DNA of 64,000 nt from Desulfobaccales bacterium (GTDB lineage: Bacteria; Desulfobacterota; Desulfobaccia; Desulfobaccales; 0-14-0-80-60-11): NCBI GenBank assembly GCA_041648175.1, contig JBAZPO010000001.1, forward strand, positions 186,001 through 250,000. Direction: 5' to 3'. Position numbers and translations under genes: made by a program. Positions 61,380 through 64,000 of the stretch are shown here, one piece after another; within the stretch, counting starts at the first letter, position 1, and every line of letters begins with the position of its first letter. The notes under the pieces were generated by a model. The model was not told the DNA's origin, did no database searches, and worked only from the letters and a program-made list of their open reading frames with translations.

Positions 61380-61405
61380 CCCCAGGGGCCCGAAGGCCCC
61401 TGGGG
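61380..61405 (-). terminator. Hairpin terminator after fasciclin gene
   Basis: Perfect 11-bp stem CCCCAGGGGCC/GGCCCCTGGGG; read on the minus strand the loop is TTCG, a stable tetraloop. No T-run. It separates the fasciclin gene from the kinase operon. Confidence 0.7.
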
Positions 61406-61488
61406 TTATCGCGAGTAAAATTGTCTGCATACGGTTCCGAGATCAGGTAACGCTAAACGGGACCAGCTTCCTACCTTAACTACTCCCC

Positions 61489-61998
61489 TTATTTAAGATT
61501 CTTCGGGGGGGCAAAGGTGGGCAGCATAACCGCGTCGATACCCTGGGCCACGCCGTTGGTCGCCATCATGTCAGGTTTGACGATGGTAGCGTCATTCACC
61601 ATATATTTGTCGCCCATTTTGGTGAATTTCATGATCCCGGCGTTGTCGGTGGGGCACAGGGTCTTGCATTCTTTCAGTTCCGGCAGATCCTTGACCAGGT
61701 ACTTGCCCGGGGTGATATGAAAGAACACCACGTCTCTGACGATGGCCGGATCGCCCATTATCTTGTCCAGGGTTGCCTGGGGCACAGCGGCGAAGGCCGC
61801 GTCAGTGGGGGCAAAAACCGTGAAGGGGCCCTGCATCGACTTCAATTCCTGCACGTTGGCTTTATCCGCAAGACTTAAGAAAGTCTTATAGTTCCCGGCG
61901 GCCGCCAGGGTATCATACAGGTTTGTGGGTTGCGCCATAGCCATCCCAAACGGGACCAACACCAACAGCAGGGTCACTAAAGCAATTCTTACTTTCAT
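61489..61998 (-). CDS. Secreted fasciclin (FAS1) domain protein
   Basis: 169 residues: signal peptide (ending near AMAQ) and one FAS1 domain with LYDTLAAAGNYKTFLSL, GPFTVFAPTDAAFAAVP, HITPGKYLVKDL and NGVAQGIDAVMLP. Such proteins mediate adhesion or matrix assembly. A Cys pair (ECKTLCPTDN) is unusual for the domain and could form a disulfide. Confidence 0.93.
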   Translation of the reverse strand: MKVRIALVTLLLVLVPFGMAMAQPTNLYDTLAAAGNYKTFLSLADKANVQELKSMQGPFTVFAPTDAAFAAVPQATLDKIMGDPAIVRDVVFFHITPGKYLVKDLPELKECKTLCPTDNAGIMKFTKMGDKYMVNDATIVKPDMMATNGVAQGIDAVMLPTFAPPKNLK

Positions 61999-62156
61999 TA
62001 TTTATTCTCCTGGTGAAATTTATGTTTGTACAAGCTTTTCATCCCGTTGAGCGTTACCTGATCTCGGAAAAACCACGCCCGTTTCCTCAAAAAAGTGCCC
62101 TCGCCAGCCACCTTCATCCCTGGCCTGTGCACCTCTTTTCGATTCCCTCACTCATC

Positions 62157-62312
62157 TTAAAGTCGTCCAAGGAGGTACAGTATGAGAACCACTATCAGAA
62201 CCGTCCCCAGGACACCGCTCGGGCCATAGCCCCACTGTCTGCTATGTGGCCAGGAAGGCAGGGCGCCGACGAGAAAGAGGATGAGTACGATAATTAAAAT
62301 AGTGCCTAACAT
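62157..62312 (-). CDS. DUF3309 family small membrane protein
   Basis: 51 residues: MLGTILIIVLILFLVGALPS, then WPHSRQWGYGPSG and a second helix ending LLGRL. This matches DUF3309 (two helices joined by a PxWPHSRxWGYxPSG loop). AAGGAG precedes the ATG. Such proteins are widespread in stress-related clusters; function unknown. Confidence 0.88.
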   Translation of the reverse strand: MLGTILIIVLILFLVGALPSWPHSRQWGYGPSGVLGTVLIVVLILYLLGRL

Positions 62313-62388
62313 GGTACTTCTCCTTTGTGGTTAGCCTAAATTATGGGGAATGCCATGCACGTTGCACTGCAAATTATCCCCAAACGTT

Positions 62389-62811
62389 TCACTCTGTGGT
62401 TACCCGGGTGCGCCGCACATCGAGCTTCGGCCCCTCGCTTGAAAATTTTGCCTGATAGTGATGGACCTCTCCACTCTTGATGGTCATATGGGGGAACCGC
62501 ACATCCGAGGTGCTGCCGCTGTCGCTATAAGCCTTGAGGAACAAGGTGTACTCCCCGGTTTTCCGGCCGATTACCCGCAGGTTATAAAGGCCGCTCACTG
62601 GATTGCGCAGGTGGATGTCGGTGGTCTCGGGACCCGTCCTGTCTCCGGAAGGATCGGTGAGCATAAGTTCCCCCGGGGGAGAGCCCCCGGCATCGGATTG
62701 GATGCGGATGTCCAAAGTCTGGGCGGCGGCGGCGCCTGGAAAAATGGCCAGGGTCGCAACGATGAAAAGCCCGATCGCCAGCCAGGCTGATACGATGGTT
62801 ACTCGGTTCAT
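62389..62811 (-). CDS. Small secreted beta-rich protein, unknown
   Basis: ATG at 62811 with GGAGG eight bases before; the longer frame overlaps the coding sequence of the next gene and is not real. 140 residues with a signal peptide (cleavage near AAAQT) and a beta-sandwich-like mature part (LDIRIQSDAGGSPPGELML, GLYNLRVIGRKTGEYTLFLK) recalling pre-peptidase C-terminal (PPC-like) domains. Confidence 0.7.
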   Translation of the reverse strand: MNRVTIVSAWLAIGLFIVATLAIFPGAAAAQTLDIRIQSDAGGSPPGELMLTDPSGDRTGPETTDIHLRNPVSGLYNLRVIGRKTGEYTLFLKAYSDSGSTSDVRFPHMTIKSGEVHHYQAKFSSEGPKLDVRRTRVTTE

Positions 62812-62845
62812 GATAATTACCTCCGGTAGTATGGTTGAGGCGGTC

Positions 62846-63145
62846 TTATTGCTCTTCTTCCTCGAGTTCCCGCAGGTGCTGTTCGGCGGCTTTTTGGCGC
62901 TTGCCGGCATCCTGCTGGCGCTTGATGGCGTCTTGCTTACGCTGGCCGGAATTTTGCTGTCGTTTCCACTCCCGTTCGCGCTCCTGCCATTCCTCTTGCC
63001 GCTTCTGCCGTAACTCTTCCTGGCGCTTATCTTCACTCGTCTGCGCACCGCTTTGGGCCAGTACTTGGCTCGAGAACCAGAGATTGCCGGGGATTACCAA
63101 TAAACCTGCCAGGAGCATCGTCCCCAGTCCCATGATCTTTTTCAT
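62846..63145 (-). CDS. Secreted, highly charged coiled-coil protein
   Basis: 99 residues. Signal peptide (MKKIMGLGTMLLAGLLVIPG, ending LAQSG), then Glu/Arg/Lys/Gln-rich helix (RQEEWQEREREWKRQQ...) predicted as coiled coil. Ribosome site AGGAGGGG. Low complexity prevents family assignment. Confidence 0.7.
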   Translation of the reverse strand: MKKIMGLGTMLLAGLLVIPGNLWFSSQVLAQSGAQTSEDKRQEELRQKRQEEWQEREREWKRQQNSGQRKQDAIKRQQDAGKRQKAAEQHLRELEEEEQ

Positions 63146-63335
63146 CTGCCCCTCCTAAATATCTAAGTCGCTTCGCGGCAGGGGATGGCCAGGCCATGAC
63201 TTACCGATCAACCGCTCAGCGTTATCGGCCTCGTCAAACGTACCCACGTTGCCCTTTCCATTGCCGTCAATTCCTTCCCTGCCATGGCCCCAAGCCCTAA
63301 ATGCCAAGAAAGGCTGCTTTTTTTGGGCGAAAAGA

Positions 63336-63497
63336 TTATCGGCCCCACCATCCCGAGGGCCGCGCCCCCATCAGACCCAGTATGCCCGTGACAATCAGGT
63401 AAACCGCCACAATAATGCTCAACAGGCCGGGTTGAATCAATATCAATATCCCGGCGATTAACGCAACGACTGGCCCCAGGTATGGTTGGTATGGCAT
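63336..63497 (-). CDS. DUF3096 family small membrane protein
   Basis: ATG at 63497 behind AAGGAGGAG gives 53 residues: MPYQPYLGPVVALIAGILIL...SIIVAVYLIVTGILGLMG, two membrane helices with the IQPGLLS turn of DUF3096. Function unknown; often beside Thivi_2564-type and DUF3309 proteins, as here. Confidence 0.82.
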   Translation of the reverse strand: MPYQPYLGPVVALIAGILILIQPGLLSIIVAVYLIVTGILGLMGARPSGWWGR

Positions 63498-63584
63498 GTG
63501 CTCCTCCTTTAATTCATCATTGCTATCGTATTGGGCACCCTGGTTAAGCAAAAAAGAAGGTCCTCTGGCGCTGAACCAAGTCAG

Positions 63585-63776
63585 TTACTTCCCCACTCGG
63601 ATTTTGGAGAGTTCACCAATGAGCCCAAAAACGCTCAAGAGCCACAAGACCACGGCAATGACTACGACAGCATTCAAGATCGACTTAATGGAACCCGCCA
63701 TTGGAATGTATGAGTTGACGAGCCAGAGAAGAACACCAACTACGATCAAGACCAGCACCACGTTGATTAAAGGCAT
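63585..63776 (-). CDS. Thivi_2564-type small membrane protein
   Basis: 63 residues: MPLINVVLVLIVVGVLLWLV, NSYIPMAGSIKSILNAVVVI, then VLWLLSVFGLIG. Two helices with the NxYIPM turn typical of this family. GGGAG precedes the ATG. The remaining 220 bases of the window hold no supported gene. Confidence 0.85.
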   Translation of the reverse strand: MPLINVVLVLIVVGVLLWLVNSYIPMAGSIKSILNAVVVIAVVLWLLSVFGLIGELSKIRVGK

Positions 63777-64000
63777 GATCTACTCCCTTTATGTTTGGAT
63801 TTCAGAAGGTACTCCACTCTTTTAATTTTGGAGGTTGGACGTGCGATGAGGCGACAGCCCATCCGCATCTGTCCAAATTGCTCCTTGGAGCCTACTTTTC
63901 GAGTGTAACCCCAAAAGCTGATCCTATTCCCGACGCCAAGGCCTTGAACCTGAGCCTCATAAGAGTATGCCCTTTGCGGGGGGGGGCGGCCAGGCAACCC

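Noticed and set aside
62812..63048. Upstream extension of the 62389 gene
   Set aside because: It is a frame-shadow of the charged coiled-coil gene; the ATG at 62811 has GGAGG.
63767..63997. 76-codon minus-strand frame at the window edge
   Set aside because: No ribosome site, overlaps the Thivi_2564-type gene start and runs into a G-run; no recognisable motif.
1..64000. CRISPR array
   Set aside because: No regularly spaced repeat-spacer pattern and no cas genes were seen.

Overview
The window looks like chromosomal DNA of an anaerobic member of the Desulfobacterota (former Deltaproteobacteria), perhaps a Desulfobacca- or Syntrophobacter-like lineage. The evidence is an AhbB-type siroheme decarboxylase beside hemL (siroheme-dependent haem route of sulfate reducers), many sigma-54 and multidomain two-component regulators, an OFA-family carboxylate transporter, PEP-CTERM-like sorting tails, and GC-rich genes separated by AT-rich spacers with dispersed palindromes. 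The taxonomic call is inference; there is no rRNA in the window.

Region 1 (1-27.3 kb) is mostly core genome. A truncated sigma-54 activator is followed by a textbook -24/-12 promoter driving a lone receiver protein and an unusual PEP-synthase-like enzyme. Then come a PilZ protein, a periplasmic cyclophilin, a small secreted protein, two secreted proteins with PEP-CTERM-like tails (a GH17 glucanase and a legumain/caspase-like protein whose Cys and His motifs are in reversed order), an Fe-S flavoprotein, a DUF192 protein, ahbB-hemL, an OFA transporter with a catalytically dead M50-like membrane protein, dTDP-rhamnose-type sugar genes, a kinase/NtrC pair, bioA, several small conserved genes, and a fluoride riboswitch controlling crcB and a DUF190/CBS gene interrupted by an in-frame amber codon.

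Region 2 (27.4-about 42 kb) is accessory. Two tRNA genes (Gln-CTG, Asn-GTT), with a consensus promoter and terminator, border a tyrosine integrase split by an in-frame UGA. Behind it lie an AlpA-like excisionase, a RecA-fold helicase-like ATPase, a primase-polymerase-like protein, strong hairpins and operator-like repeats, a MITE-like element, two 89-bp repeats whose central 17-bp dyads differ but stay perfectly palindromic, a decayed type I restriction locus (frameshifted HsdR, a 34-residue HsdS remnant, no HsdM) with a YgjP-like metallopeptidase, an SSB-like OB-fold protein, a possible structured RNA, and three small orphan proteins. The far attachment site was not found.

Region 3 (42-56.2 kb) handles glucans: a 2908-residue cyclic beta-1,2-glucan synthase (NdvB/ChvB type) converges with a GH57/DUF3536-treY operon, suggesting osmoadaptation or storage/periplasmic glucan metabolism.

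Region 4 (56.3-64 kb) carries a three-gene signalling operon (double-PAS hybrid kinase, lone receiver, receiver-adenylate cyclase with two kinase-dimerisation stubs but no ATPase domain), then small envelope or stress proteins: fasciclin, DUF3309, two small secreted proteins, DUF3096 and a Thivi_2564-type protein.
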